Shown piece by piece: positions 32,994 to 45,600 of a stretch of 64,000 nt of DNA (the stretch's first letter is position 1; every line of letters begins with the position of its first letter). The notes beneath the pieces were generated by a model that worked only from the letters and a program-made list of their open reading frames with translations, was not told where the DNA came from and made no database searches. Source of the DNA: Brachionus plicatilis (Eukaryota > Rotifera > Eurotatoria > Ploima > Brachionidae); contig QEOQ01000141.1 in NCBI GenBank assembly GCA_010279815.1, positions 496,001-560,000 on the forward strand, given 5' to 3'. Made by a program: the position numbers and the translations under genes.

Positions 32994-35420
32994 ATGGTTG
33001 AAAAAAGAGTTCAAAACTATGCCGGAAACTTTCATTCAGAGGTTTTTTTAAACTAAGCTTTACCTCGGAGGTTCATTGAAATTTTAAAATGCTCTAAAAA
33101 AAAACATTTTTTAGAGTATTCTTTAATTAATTTTAATAACTTTTGCTAATTCGATCTTAAACATTTGTACAAAATCCTTAATCCTCCGAGCAGAAATAAA
33201 ATATAAAAAATTCCACTATATTTATTTATTTTAGGTAATAAGATGGCGTCAATTGGCAGCAAAAATTTGGTCTTCAATAATTATAATATCTCTAATTCTC
33301 GGACACTCCTTTACAGCTGATTTTGATTTATTTGATAATTTTACAGGAATATTTACCGGATTTTTCGTAAGTTTATTCTCTCTGCAGTTTTGGTATCGAT
33401 CGGCAATTATATTAGTTGCCTTTTGGATAACTTTTGGCTTCAGTGATAAGCTTTTCAAAGGTATGTGAGCATTGACACTCATCTAGAAAATAATAAATAT
33501 CCTTTGTTTTAAGTTTCTCATACAGTTTATTCAAATAATTTTGAAAAACTGATCCAAATTGTCTATTCACTTGAAATGGCCTGTATTTTCATAAACTTTG
33601 TATCAGCAATAATTACAAGTTCAGTTCTACTTCAATTTTATGAGACAAAAGAGTAATTTTTTTAATAAATTTTTATTTTAACATCTCAAATTTTGACCCA
33701 AAGTCTGCATTGTTCTTTTATAATTTTATTCTGTGGATTCAATGCCTTAATTTACTGGCTAAAATTTGTATTTAATGGAAATTATTTGCTCAATTGGCCT
33801 TTAATTGAGGTAATTTAAATTTAAAAATGAAAACGATTTTTTATCTACTTTTTTACAGCAAACAAAATATTCTCGCCTAAAATCAAGAGTGTATAAGACG
33901 ATTTTATCAGTTTTAAAATCAAATTTAATTAATTTAATTATTTGGTCTATTCTTTACGCAATCATGGGTAACATTAAACTAAATGGTTAAAATAAGTCTA
34001 TTAAATTTTCTTTAAAGAATATGGTGTAAACAATTCAATTTTGTCTGAAGAAGAGTAATTTTTAAATTTTTCCAAAAGATTTTTATTATTTAAAAAAAAA
34101 AAAGAATTATTCAATTTGACTTTTTTTCAACCACAATTGTTGCAGTTAAGCTTTCTTTTGTGATAAATTTTGCTTTTGAGATAAGTTGGAATATTTATGA
34201 AATTTACATGACTGAAGTAAAATTAAAAATTAAATCTTCCCATTTAATTATTCTAAATTAAAGATGTATCACTTTAATATCCATCCAGTAGATGCATCAG
34301 ATTTACCTTTAGCTACTGCGATGTCTCTAAACTCTCAACCGTACATCCAAGTAAATTTTCAATTATTATTTATCTGATAAAATTTTATTTAAAATTAAAA
34401 AAAATCTATAACACAATTTATTATTGTTATTTTTAAGATTCTCTCTTTGACTGACTTTTGTGATTTGTCCATCAATTCCAAATCTAGACGCAGTCAATTA
34501 TTTAGTCTCAATCTAAGTAGGTAAGCAAAAAAAGTTAAAAAAAAAAATGATTTTTAAAATTTTAAGACAATCAACCTGTTAATTGGATAAAAGTGTCCAC
34601 TGAAGCTTTGAATGTGATCAAAGATTTCATGGAAGTCTTTAGTTTTGATGATATGCTGCATGGGTCAAGTGCTCATAGTGATCCTTATGATTCAAATCTG
34701 TATAAACGATTTTCAGTTGTATCACCCAAACGTGATATAAATTCTCCCAATATTTCACCATATAAATCACCTATCCGCAAAGCTCATATGAATGAAACCT
34801 ACGATGTACCAGTACATTCGCCGATCAAATACAGAAAAAGTTTAGCTAATGAAAACAATTCTCTGGGATTTAAAATGGCAAAATCAGTATTTTAAAACTG
34901 TGCTAATTTTTTATTTTTATTTTTTATATTTAGTTGATAGAAAAGCTAAAAAAGCAAAAGTATTTTGCAATGATCTACAAAGAAAATAAAAATTACAAGA
35001 CTCAACAGTTATTTGTAGATTCATTCATGGTCATTGCTTCTCTAAAAGGTCTCAGCAATTTAGTAATGGCTTCGCTAAAAGAAGATGAATATGGAATAGT
35101 TCAGCAAAATTTGGCTGAAATAATAACCACTTTCATTGATTTGCAAAAGGTGATTGAAAAGTTCAATCAAACAGGTTCTGGGTGTTCGATCTCATTCCGC
35201 ATTCTGCAAAATTCTCATCCAGATCAAATCGAGCTATTTATACAAAAATTGATTTTTATTTTGAATGAATCAATTTACAAGATTACACACACCTTCGGAA
35301 CTTCGCTTAAGTATTTTTTTTTTTAATAAAAAATTTAAATAACTATATTTGTTTAAAAGGTCGTTGGCATTAAACGATGAAGTGAATTCTAGACTGCAAA
35401 GGTATCGCTTGCATCATTAA
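32994..35420 (+). CDS. NDC1: Transmembrane nucleoporin NDC1
   Basis: Anchors nuclear pore complexes in the pore membrane and, in some animals, spindle pole structures. Twelve exons: 32994-33041, 33235-33460, 33514-33652, 33704-33809, 33859-33967, 34018-34054, 34105-34216, 34264-34350, 34438-34516, 34567-34886, 34934-35310, 35360-35420; all in phase, 566 residues (human 674). Six hydrophobic segments fill the N-terminal half (IWSSIIIISLILG, AIILVAFWITF, FINFVSAIITSSVLL, FIILFCGFNALIYWL, NLIIWSILYAIM, VINFAFEISWNIYEIYM). The cytoplasmic half has ATAMSLNSQPYI, SLTDFCDLSINSKSRRSQLF and NWIKVSTEALNVIKDFM, a Ser/Pro linker, and the conserved end SLKGLSNLVMASLKEDEYG and ITHTFGTSL. The first exon (MVEKRVQNYAGNFHSE) with a weak GTTTTT donor is the least certain part. 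Confidence 0.9.
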
Positions 35421-35599
35421 ATTTAATATTTCTTCCGTTATTATTTTAAAAAGAATAAATTTAGAAATTGTAATTTAAAAATTTAATTGAAGTCGTACTT
35501 AAATAATTATTAATAAAAATGTTATTTAAAATTATTTTTATATTTTGATTTGAAAAAATAATATAAGTGTATAAAATTTTTTCAGTTTTTTGTATTTTT

Positions 35600-35695
35600 C
35601 AGAGTTGTTTAAAAATCGCAAGTCTCAAGTCAAGTCCAAGTCCGGACTTTTTTTTTTAAATTTCATTCAAAAGTCCAAGTCCAGGCTTTAAAATT
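35600..35695 (+). mobile_element. hAT-like MITE copy, partial
   Basis: Begins CAGAGTTGTTTAAAAATC and continues AGTCTCAAGTCAAGTCCAAG then TCCGGACTT, matching the minus strand of the copy at 8485-8621. The right end is diffuse. Confidence 0.6.
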
Positions 35696-36239
35696 TTGAA
35701 TACTGAAGAAGAAATTTATGCTAAAATTGCAAGAAAATTCTGAGAATTACGAGGAAAAAAACTTCGGTCTTTTAGTTGCTTTTAATGGCATTGGGAAATG
35801 GTCTTCGTGAAATGTAAGCTTTGATTTTTTTTACTTGATTCACTCCGCAAGTGTCAACTGATATGGCTATAAATAAAAGAGGTAAATACTTTCGATATGT
35901 AACGATTTTTGAGATTTTTTTCGTATTTTTTATCAATCTTATCATTTTTATCCTTTCTAATCTCATCATTTCTAAAATAAAATAGTATAGCCATACCAGT
36001 TGCCAAGCTATCAAAGCTCTTGTTAGGATGTAAAAGTTTGTTGGTCGCTTATTTTTCTTATTATTTCTTATAATTTCTCATTATTTGTTTCTTATTTTTT
36101 CTTTGTTTGTCGTTTGATTAAAAAAATAAATAATTGATTATTACTATAAACTATCGATTTATATTTAAAATTGATTAGATGATCCCCAAATTATATAGTG
36201 GAGCTATATATTATTAGTGGAGCTTTATTTTATTAGTGA

Positions 36240-36422
36240 CTATGGAAATATATTAGTGAAGATATGGAAATATATTAGTGAAGATATGGGAATATATTAG
36301 TGAAGATATGGAAATATATTAGTGAAGATATGGGAATATATTAGTGAAGATATGGAAATATATTAGTGAAGATATGGGAATATATTAGTGAAGATATGGG
36401 AATATATTAGTGAAGGTAAGGA
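36240..36422. repeat. 22-bp minisatellite with alternating A/G variants
   Basis: About eight copies of GATATGGRAATATATTAGTG plus AA. The variable base (GGA or GGG) tends to alternate between successive units, suggesting amplification of a 44-bp dimer. Degenerate TATTAGTG units precede it at about 36210-36240. Confidence 0.95.
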
Positions 36423-37027
36423 AATTGTTCCCAAAAATATTGTCACTAATTGATTATTTATTATTTAAAAATCAAATGTTAAAGAAAAAATTAGGTAAAT
36501 TTAGGTAAAATACAGCTATCGTAGCAGCACTGTAATTTAAAAAAAAAATTTATTTTTGGTTTCATTTATTTAGATAATCAGAAATTAAGATGATAAAAAA
36601 TAGATAAATTAATAAATTTAATAAATTTTTTATTAATAACAATTAATGGTTTAAAAACTAATTTTTTTTAAATTTTTTTCTGACACGCTAATATCGGTCA
36701 GCTTAATTTCTTGGCTGACCATTCCTATTGACAGTGCTAACATACTTTTTTGGGACGGTTGTCAGCGATTTCTTCGTTCCGATTAGTTATTTCCGATTGT
36801 TCCTTAAGATTTAAAATTTATTTTTAAAATATTTTTAATATCTGAAATTACCATTTTCAACATTCTGTGTTCCAAATCTATAATCAAATTACTCTTAGTA
36901 AATTGTTTAATCTTTATCGAATTCTCTACGGCTTTTTTCCATAGGAAAGAAAAATCCAACTTGAGTAGGTTAATTTATATTTGCTTTTAAAAAAAAATAA
37001 TAGTTTTATTTTTATTAAAAAGAAAAT

Positions 37028-37198
37028 TTAGTTTACCTGTTTTTCGATAGTGGCACGGCTTCTTGAATCTGCCGTCGAAGATCTCCAAATCGACCTCTCA
37101 TGAATTGTGTAAGTGTGTAAGTCTACAGGTTTCCACTTATTTTTTTGACGGTCGGCTTCTTTGATTGGGAAGATATGAAAAGTATTTCGAGCATTCGT
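37028..37198 (-). other. Unexplained open segment, possible exon or element
   Basis: The minus strand is open for about 56 codons with a protein-like composition (FHIFPIKEADRQKNKWKPVD, HERSIWRSSTADSRSR). A consensus-like donor (AAACAG|GTAAAC) lies at 37037. No upstream acceptor or start fits this frame; a second frame just upstream reads NELEYTRQIKRMLEI. It could be a frameshifted mobile-element fragment. Product unknown. Confidence 0.25.
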
Positions 37199-38110
37199 TT
37201 AATTTGTCTGGTATATTCAAGTTCATTCTGATGTATATTTTAAATCTAAAGATTAAATATTAAAAATAAAGTTTAATTTCAAAATTAAATATTCTTAATA
37301 AATTATAATTAATAATAATAATAATGATTTATTTAATTTAGTAAAATTTTAAATCCTTAAAATAAACGAAAAAAAAGTTTGAAAGTCACATGATAGAAAA
37401 AGTGCCTGAACAAATTAAAATTGTAGCTGATGTTGTATGATGTCGACTTGAGCACCTTCCTTCACACTTTTTCGTAAAATATTAAGGGAAAAAAGGAAAA
37501 CCTTCTTCTCTGGCTTTGCTTTCCTATTTAGCTTATTTTTACACCAATTCCTCATTAAAAAAATAAAAAATTGTTTTTGTTTCTAACTCTGCATCTAACT
37601 ACACTGCAAAAGTTACAGACTTCTGTATTTTAGATACTTGCTAGAAATCATTTTTTCTAATTTAGTTTCATCAGACACTGAACCATTTTTTATCTCAAGA
37701 AAATGGTAATTTGCATTTAAATTTTTATTATTAAATTTAAAATCTCGTGTTTTAAAATTAATTAGATTAATTGGAAATTTTTGAATATATGCTATTCAAT
37801 AGGTGCTAGTGTTTATCATTTTTTTTTAATATTGAGTTTGTTGGTTGAGATTGAAATTTAAAATTGTATAAACCATTTTTTCTTAATTTTAAAATCATTT
37901 TTTTAAATAAAAAAAAAATAATATTTTAGATTATTAAAGTCAAAATACTTGCTCATTTTTAAGTTTAAATTGCTTGATATAGAAAAAAACTGGAACAATT
38001 GAAATTTAGAACTGCAATTTAGTCTTAACTAAATACCTCTTGAATTAAACATTCGAATATTTATTTATAGAACAAAATGCTTATTTCTGGAATAATTTTT
38101 CAATAGTCTG

Positions 38111-39186
38111 ATGATTACCAAAATATTCAAGAAAAATTTGCCAGGCCCAGCAAAAATAATAAATGGATCAACAATAGCTAGGTACCAAAATAAATAAATA
38201 ATCTAATGGCATTTATCTTGTTTATTTCTTCTTGATCAGTAAAATTTTGGAAGAATACAAATACAAGATCAATAAGTTAATTCAGGACTCAGGGACCAGG
38301 CCCGGTCTAGGTATTATTCAAGTAAGTCGATTTTCTAATAAAAAAAAAATATTAAAACATCAAGAATAGATTGGGGACCGGCATGATTCGAATATCTACA
38401 TCCGAAAAAAATTACAAGCTTCTTGCAAAATAGGCGTAGATGCTTTCCTATTTAAATATGATAAAAATATATCTAAAAATCAAGTTTTAGATAAAATAAT
38501 TGAGTTAAATAATGATCCGAAAATAAACGGAATAATTACTCAACTTCCTTTGGAAATTTCAAATAGATTTGATTATACGGATTTGACAAATCTTGTTGTG
38601 CCCGAAAAAGACGTCGACTGTCTCAGTTCCTCGTGCTACAATAATTTATGTAATCATAAATTTTTGGAAAACTTTGTGCCATGTGCAGCCAATGCATGCC
38701 TTAAAATCCTTGAATCAATTAATTTTTCAATAGCTGGCAAGAGAGTTGTCATTTTAGGTTCAAGTAAACTGGTTGGTTTGCCTTTAAAGCATTTGATGGA
38801 ATTTAAAAAAGCTGACACATTTTTATGTGACAAAACCACAAAGGACTTAAAATTTTTATGCCAAACTGCAGATATTTTAATTGTAGCAATTGGCTGTTCT
38901 CAGTTTATTAATGCGGATTACATTAAACCTGGAGCTGTAGTCATCGATGTTGGAATAAACTATGGTTTGTCAATTAATTTTATTGAAAAGTAAAATTTTT
39001 TCAAAATTTTTAGATGAAACAAATCGTAAAGTAACAGGTGATGTACATTTTGAACAAGCATTGCAAAAAGCAAGCTATATAACACCTGTACCAGGAGGAG
39101 TTGGTCCTGTAACTGTTTCGATGTTAATGATGAACACTTACAAAGCAGCTTTAAAACATCATAGAAATAAGATTTCACATGGATAG
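38111..39186 (+). CDS. Methylene-THF dehydrogenase/cyclohydrolase (FolD/MTHFD type)
   Basis: Interconverts 5,10-methylene- and 10-formyl-tetrahydrofolate in one-carbon metabolism. Four exons: 38111-38181, 38240-38321, 38370-38964, 39014-39186; 306 residues, so there is only the dehydrogenase/cyclohydrolase domain and no formyl-THF synthetase domain. Motifs: [30 protein letters not shown] (active Tyr and Lys), QLPLE (Gln), PEKDVDCL (Asp), [25 protein letters not shown] and the C-terminal [18 protein letters not shown]. The usual GRSxxVG dinucleotide motif reads GSSKLVG, and PCTPxG reads PCAANA. The sequence is nearer the MTHFD1 domain than the mitochondrial MTHFD2 by eye (GDRHDSN, GINY), but no leader is obvious and the subtype is uncertain. 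Confidence 0.93.
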
Positions 39187-40194
39187 TTGTTTTTTTATTT
39201 ATATTTTTAATTAAAGAATAAAAAAACATTTTTTTTAAATATCTTTAAAAATCAGATTGTGTATTTTTTATAAAAAGGTAAGAGAAAAAATTTAACTAAA
39301 ATAAAAATATACAGCTAATTGTGAAGAACATTTAAATTTTTTTGTTGAAAAATATGCATTAATTCATATTTAGTAGTATAATAGTAAATTTAATGTGAAT
39401 CATAGTTCGATAATGATCTTTACAACATTTCGAAATCAAATAATAATTTTGTTTAATCAAGAAAGAAATTATAATTGTTGCTTTTTCAGCTGATAACTTT
39501 TCAAAAATTTCTAAATTTTCAACAATTAAGGCAATTGTGAATAAAAAAAGCAGAAAATTTGTCACGGATATTAATTAATAAATATAAGTAAGTGTTCTTC
39601 TAAAATTTAGAAGATTCTCTTTGGTAATCTTTGAATAGCTTTTAAACTATTTTCTGAATTTCTATTGTAAAATTTTATTTATTTAAATAAATGAAAAAAA
39701 ATTTCAAATAATGTCAATTAAAAAAATCATGAAAAATTCCAAATCATGTTAAATTTAATAATTAAATAAAAATTCAAAAATTGCATTTTAAAAATTTCTT
39801 TTTTCACAAATTATTTATCAAAATAAAAACATAGAGAGTGTAACTCTCGATTCAGCTTAAAACTTGATAATTAATAATTAATTAAATTTTTATTAATAAT
39901 ATTACAAAATAAATAAAATAAAAATTATATAAAAAAAGGAAAAGTCGATATTTTATTTCTTCAAAATTCTATAAATTCGATTATGATTTCAAAATTCTAA
40001 GCATGGTTCTTTGGATATGTGTAAATTGAAAAAAAATACTCACAAATAATTATACTTCATTAGTAAAACACTTAATCTCCCTTATCTTCTTCGGAAAAAA
40101 AATTTAAAAAAAAATAAAATAAACGGACGGTGAATATAAATCATACGACCTTTTTCGAAAAGTGTCGAAATTAAGCATTGACTTAAGACAATGA
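39187..40194. other. intergenic, nothing recognised
   Basis: AT-rich sequence between convergent genes. No gene or repeat that I can support. Confidence 0.5.
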
Positions 40195-40659
40195 CTAAAA
40201 ATCACGATTATCTTCTTCAGCATAATCAGGCTTTTTATCCAAAGTCTTGACCAAACTGGGTGTCAGAGGTTCACTCGCGTCAGTCTGTTTATTTTGCTGT
40301 GAGCTCGGAGATGCTGAAGAAGAAGATGATGCCGAAGAAGAGGTTGGAGAGGAAGAATATTCTTGCTGTGATGGTGTACAACTTCGTTCTGTTTTTTCAG
40401 TGTCGGATTTTTTTCTTTCATTTTCTTGGCCTGCGGGCTCCTGAGTGCCCGTGAACAATGTTGAAGAAGAAGACGAAATATAAAGCTGATTTGTATTTAA
40501 ATTATTTTGTGTAGATATCAAGCTAGTATTAGACGAAGATGCCAAAGATTGATACGAAGAATCAATTATTTTAGCTGTCTGACGCTTTCTATCCAATGTT
40601 TTTTGTAAGACTTCTAATTTTAATTGCAACTCGTTTATAAGCCTTTTTGAATCATTTAG
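40195..40659 (-). CDS. Alternative terminal exon of the LRRFIP-like gene
   Basis: A 154-residue open exon with acceptor TTTTAG at 40660 and a stop at 40195. It begins in phase 0 (LNDSKRLINELQLKLEVLQ), continuing a coiled coil, then turns into Ser/Gln/Glu low complexity (SSSPTSSSASSSSS) and ends KKPDYAEEDNRDF. It has no start suited to an independent gene. The upstream exons 43447-43551 and 42638-43330 belong to the same strand; exon 43447-43551 ends in phase 0, so it can join either this exon or 42638-43330. The linkage is inferred from phase and coiled-coil continuity; a separate gene is possible. Confidence 0.55.
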   Translation of the reverse strand, partial: LNDSKRLINELQLKLEVLQKTLDRKRQTAKIIDSSYQSLASSSNTSLISTQNNLNTNQLYISSSSSTLFTGTQEPAGQENERKKSDTEKTERSCTPSQQEYSSSPTSSSASSSSSASPSSQQNKQTDASEPLTPSLVKTLDKKPDYAEEDNRDF

Positions 40660-41611
40660 CTAAAATAAAATTTATTAAAACCATTTTAATAACAAAGCTT
40701 TACTTAAATCCGGACTATATCATTTTTTTGAAAATTTTTAAAAAGAAAATCTAATGGGAAAATTTATTTTAGAAAAGTAAATTAGAATAGAAAACTTAGT
40801 TTTTAATAAAAATCAAATATTTCTGAAATGTTTCGGAACAGAATTTAAATTTTAAATTTATTTAAATTCAACAAAAATATTGTTATTAAATTTTACAAAG
40901 TTAATTTTTTACTTATTCTTTAATTTCCCCTAACTTCATTTTTTGAAAAGATTAACAACAAAAAAATTTTTTCTTTTTCCTCATTTTGCCTTAGAACCCG
41001 ATTATTCTTTTCAAACTTTGTTTTTATGATGAAAATTCAATATTGAGTGATTAAATTTTAAAAATGATAAATTTAATTTACTTAAATTTTTTTGTAGACA
41101 AGATTTTTGAAATCTTTTTACAAAAATTTGTGTAATTGAAAAAGCAGAGAAAAAGAACACAGTTTATTTTACAGTTGATTAAATAATTTGGAAATTTAAT
41201 AATTTTTTTTTTGATTTAGAAATGAAATTTGTTATGTAATTAATTGAAATTTTAGAAAAAGTTGATGTTATTTCAACTACTTTTAGTGTTAATTTTTATA
41301 GATTCCTTTATTTTGCTTTTTATTTTATGTCTATTCTATGAGGATTTAAGTTAAAAAATTGCTTTATTTAAAAGATCAGCTTACTATTTTTTTTCACCAA
41401 AAAATATACTATTAAACAAAAAACATTTATGTCTTATAAAAAATCATTTATTAATTAATTTATCAGTTTAATAAATATATGCTAATGTGCAAAATGTTGA
41501 AGTTTAATTCTAATTTATATTCTTAACGTACCGGTCTTTTACCTTTGGTTTCCTATCACGCTTCTTTTTGAAGCCAATATTTTTAAAGCTAAAACCGATT
41601 TGGATCATTTA

Positions 41612-41682
41612 AGTGCGAGCAGTTACAATATCTTAAATGCGGACAGTTACAATATCTTAAATGCGGACAGTTACAATATATT
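41612..41682. repeat. 24-bp tandem repeat, three copies
   Basis: Three units of GCGGACAGTTACAATATCTT plus AAAT; the first unit reads GCGAGCAG. It lies in the region between the two candidate terminal exons of the LRRFIP-like gene. Confidence 0.9.
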
Positions 41683-42637
41683 TGCAAAATTTTCCAAATA
41701 ATTTTAATTATTACTTAATTTTTCAAATATTATTAAATAATTTTTATATGTGCAGGTGCTAAATTGCCATTTAGCCTTATTTAACTTCACCCTCTTTAAA
41801 CATCTATTGAGTACATTAAATTGATCAAAATCAAGTTCAAAATTCTTTATCACTTTCGAATTCAATCATTTTATCAATGTTTTTTTGAGCATAACTGACT
41901 TTTAATATTTAAGAGTATTTTTAATATTGAAAAATTTTTTGTATGTTAAAAAATTTTTTTATGCATGTAAATATGAATACATTTTAGAAACAAAAATTAT
42001 TTTTGGTGAAAAAAAAAAGTTAAAAAATAAATTATTCCTTAAAAGATCTTTGACTTTTACTGAAACTTGTTACTTAGAAACAATAGTCTTAATAATAATC
42101 AAATTATAAAAAAATTTGCTTAAAAGAGTAAAATTGAAAAAAGATTAATTAAATTGTCTTTAATCCAAAATTAAAAAATCAACAGCTAAAGAATAATTTT
42201 GTAATTAAATTAAAATTTAAACTAGAATACTGAAAAAAATATTTTTTTGCCCTTTTTTTCTTGAAATTTCGAAGTTGAATGTCTTAAATTTTTTTTGAGC
42301 TGTTAGTTCCATAAAAGAATAAATTAAGATATATGCTTTTTCTTTTAAATTAAAAAGAACTACAGTCTTTAACGAATTTAAAGTTAAAAAAAACTTTAAA
42401 AAGAAACTTTTTTGTAAAAAATGAAGATTAATTAGAGTTACTTTCAAACTTATATTTTAATTTAAAAATTTCAACAAATAATTAAACATATTAAAATTTT
42501 CCTTATAAATTTTCTTTACAAAAATTTTCACTTCAGTGATATAGAGTCCTTCAAACAAAACCCTTAAGTCAACCCTAAAAATGCCAGAAACTCTCATGCA
42601 AAACACACCATGCTACTTTTCAATCTACCTACTAAAA

Positions 42638-45600
42638 TTAATAATATTTAGATGGCCCATTATCGACAAAAGAAGACCGTCTTAATTTAGATAAAATGGA
42701 ACTAGTTGATGGACGAGGCGTAGACCTTTCTTGGGACGCTTCTCGTCGATTTCGCAGTATAGATCGTTCTGTAGACGTTTCCCTTTTTGTTCTAGAATAA
42801 GAATCGTAAGCAGGATGAGGTGGTAGAGAGGAAATATTTCGAGTCGATCCATAAGAAGACCATTTGTCCGAGTCATATCTAGATGGACTAGAATTTCTAG
42901 AGCGTGCGCTGTTGGAACCAATGTCAGACAATCTATGTGTAGAACCATAAAAAGACGAGTTTAATAGTGAGTTGTAATTGTCTGTGGAACCAGTAGATCT
43001 CTCAACTGATGATTGTCTTGACGGTGGGCGAGATAAAGACCGGTATGAGGAGGAATCGTATGATGGAGTGTATGCCGAGCCATAGTTGATTCCACTAGAA
43101 CTACTAATTGAAGAGCTTCCACTGCCGATTCGCGGTCTGGAAACCGGTGGTGCCGGAGTTCGACCCCGAGTGCTATTCGAACTAGAGTTGGAGTAAGTTG
43201 AAGGAATTAGATTATGAAATGCGCTACTGTTATTATTGGTTTTGGCGTAGAATTCAAGTGAATCGATGCGGTCTGACAAGCGTTTATTTTCAAGCAAAGC
43301 GTCTTGATACTTGGTTTTAAGTTCGCGAAACTAACAGTTTTTAAATGAGTTAAAATTTTTATTTTTTTTTTGTAATTTAGTCACACTTTGGTCTCATTAA
43401 ATTGGTATCAGGAAGTTCAGGAATAAAATAAAATCAATCTACTTACTTCACGTTGGGCATCGCGTTTTTCTTTAATCAAACGCTGTTCTGTACTTTCTAA
43501 TTGATCAAAGTTTGTCTGTAAGTATTTCAATTGTGTGTCCAATCGTGTTTTCTTGATATAAAATAATAATTAAATAAACATTTTATTTATTTTTAAGTTA
43601 AAATATAGAAATTTGGATGTAACATTGGAAAATCTACGAAAATAAAAACAATTTAAATTTTTTTTAAAAACTTGGATTTCTTTTTTCGAGGGTCCAAAAT
43701 CACAAGTTAATTTTTATGAAAATTTTGTTTTTCAAATTTTTTTCTTGATAGTGATAGTTTTTAATTTTAGCATTATATAAAATTAAAAATTCTATGATTC
43801 ACTATTTTTATCATTCAATCGAAAAAATGTTAAAATTTAAAAAAAAAATTAAATCTAACTTTAAAAAGTATTAAGAGACTAAATTCAAATTAAAAATTTA
43901 AGTATGATATTTTGTTTGCTTGAAATTTAATCAACATTTATTGGTGTTTGGCTTTACATTTAATTGAATTCTGTTTGAATTTCTAATAAGTAAATTTGTT
44001 TTTAACCTTTCTAGTCTTGAGCTCAAAAAATTATAACTTAATCAAGCAATTTCTAATGACATGTTTATCATTTAATAGTTAAAATAATTACATAAATTGT
44101 ATGAAATTCTGGCATTTTTCTTTAAAATTTAAAATTTCCAATATCAAATTATAAAATTCATTAATTTTAAATTTGAATATCAAATTAAATTTTATTAATA
44201 ATCGAATTTTAAATAAATATTAAGTTCAAATATTTTAATATCTTTCAAAAGTGAATTTATTTACAACAATAATGCAACTTTTTTCTAAAATTTACTTCAT
44301 ATTTAGAAAAATTAATAAATATCCTGAAAATTATTCAATCGTATAAAAGATAACTTTAAAATTTTAAACGAACACCAGAATAGTTTTCAACAATAGAAAC
44401 TTTTTATTCCAATTATATCATTGCAAACTAGTCCTGATGTCTTACTTTGCCAATCCAAAAATATTTCACAGGTGCTAAAAAAATTTTTCCTAGATAATAA
44501 AAAGTGAAAGTGAAATTTGTTAATTATTGTTAAAAAAAAAATTTACATAAATTTTGAAAAAATTTTTAATGTTCTATTAAAACAAAATTTCTATGCTCCA
44601 AAAAATTGCTCCTAACTTCACTTTCCCTAAAAAATAAGTTCAAAATAAATTAACACTAAATGTTTAAAAAAACTTTTTTTTAACCAAAAATATTTAAAAT
44701 GTACTTCAACACTTATGCTAAAAGTCAAAATATATTTTTCTACTTTTCATCGGTTTTAAAAATAAGATTATGTTTTTTTTAGTAATTTTTGTTATAAATT
44801 AAAAAGAATTCGTTTTTTTGCTTATGTTTTAATCTCTACAATTTATTTATCTCTTAAATAGCAGTCGATAAAGCAAAAAAATATAAAAAATCTATCTCAA
44901 CATACTTTGTTTAAAATTCTTTTAATTTTTTGCCTAAAATTATTCATCAATTAGAATAAATAAACCAAAAATTTGAGAAAAACAAAAGTGAATTTTCAAC
45001 TTAAAACAATAATTTGTTGATAACAGAAAATTTTGATTTACAATTCGCTTACTAAACCACTTATTATGATAGCATTTTGATCATTGGAAAAAATCGGCGA
45101 TTTAATATTTTTCAACTTAAATTACTGAAACTTTAACTAAATTACTAAAAAAAAATTTTTTTTCATATATTTGCATAACTGATTTTATTATTATTATTTT
45201 TTCTAAATCGTATTAAAATTATAAATTAAACTTAATTTTACTTAAAAAAAAATCATAAAATCAGCAGATAGACGTTTAAATCGATTTTGAGCATTTTTTT
45301 GAACCAGAGAAGAATGTTTTGTACAATTTAAATTTTTTTTTTTAAATTTAGTTAAATTTCTGAAAAACTAAGATCAAACTTGATTTTTAAAATAAATTTA
45401 CATTTTTAAATTAATTAAGTAATTTAAATTTATCTAGAAAAATTGGTGAAAAATCAGTAATTTTAGTTAATGAATTAGCACAATGATTAAGCATTAAAAA
45501 AATAATGTTCAATCATTTTAAATTTATCAGTTTTTGGAACATTTAACATTTTAAAATTTTATTTGAGAAATTTTTAAATTTTTATTTTTTGAATTTAGGC

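Larger units (their letters stand above)
35421..38110. other. intergenic with MITE copy, minisatellite and possible exon
   Basis: Holds a MITE-family copy at 35600-35695, the 22-bp minisatellite at 36240-36422, a short GTCAGC/GCTGAC hairpin at about 36696-36719, and an unexplained minus-strand open segment at 37028-37198. Nothing else is supported. Confidence 0.5.

Noticed and set aside
35772..36014. 80-codon minus-strand ORF
   Set aside because: No recognisable domain, no splice context; parts resemble a dispersed sequence near 32723.
36240..36422. CRISPR-like array
   Set aside because: The repeats are contiguous without unique spacers, and the genome is eukaryotic; it is a minisatellite.
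40247..40454. Two plus-strand ORFs rich in Glu, Lys and Cys
   Set aside because: They are antisense shadows of the Ser-rich terminal exon at 40195-40659.
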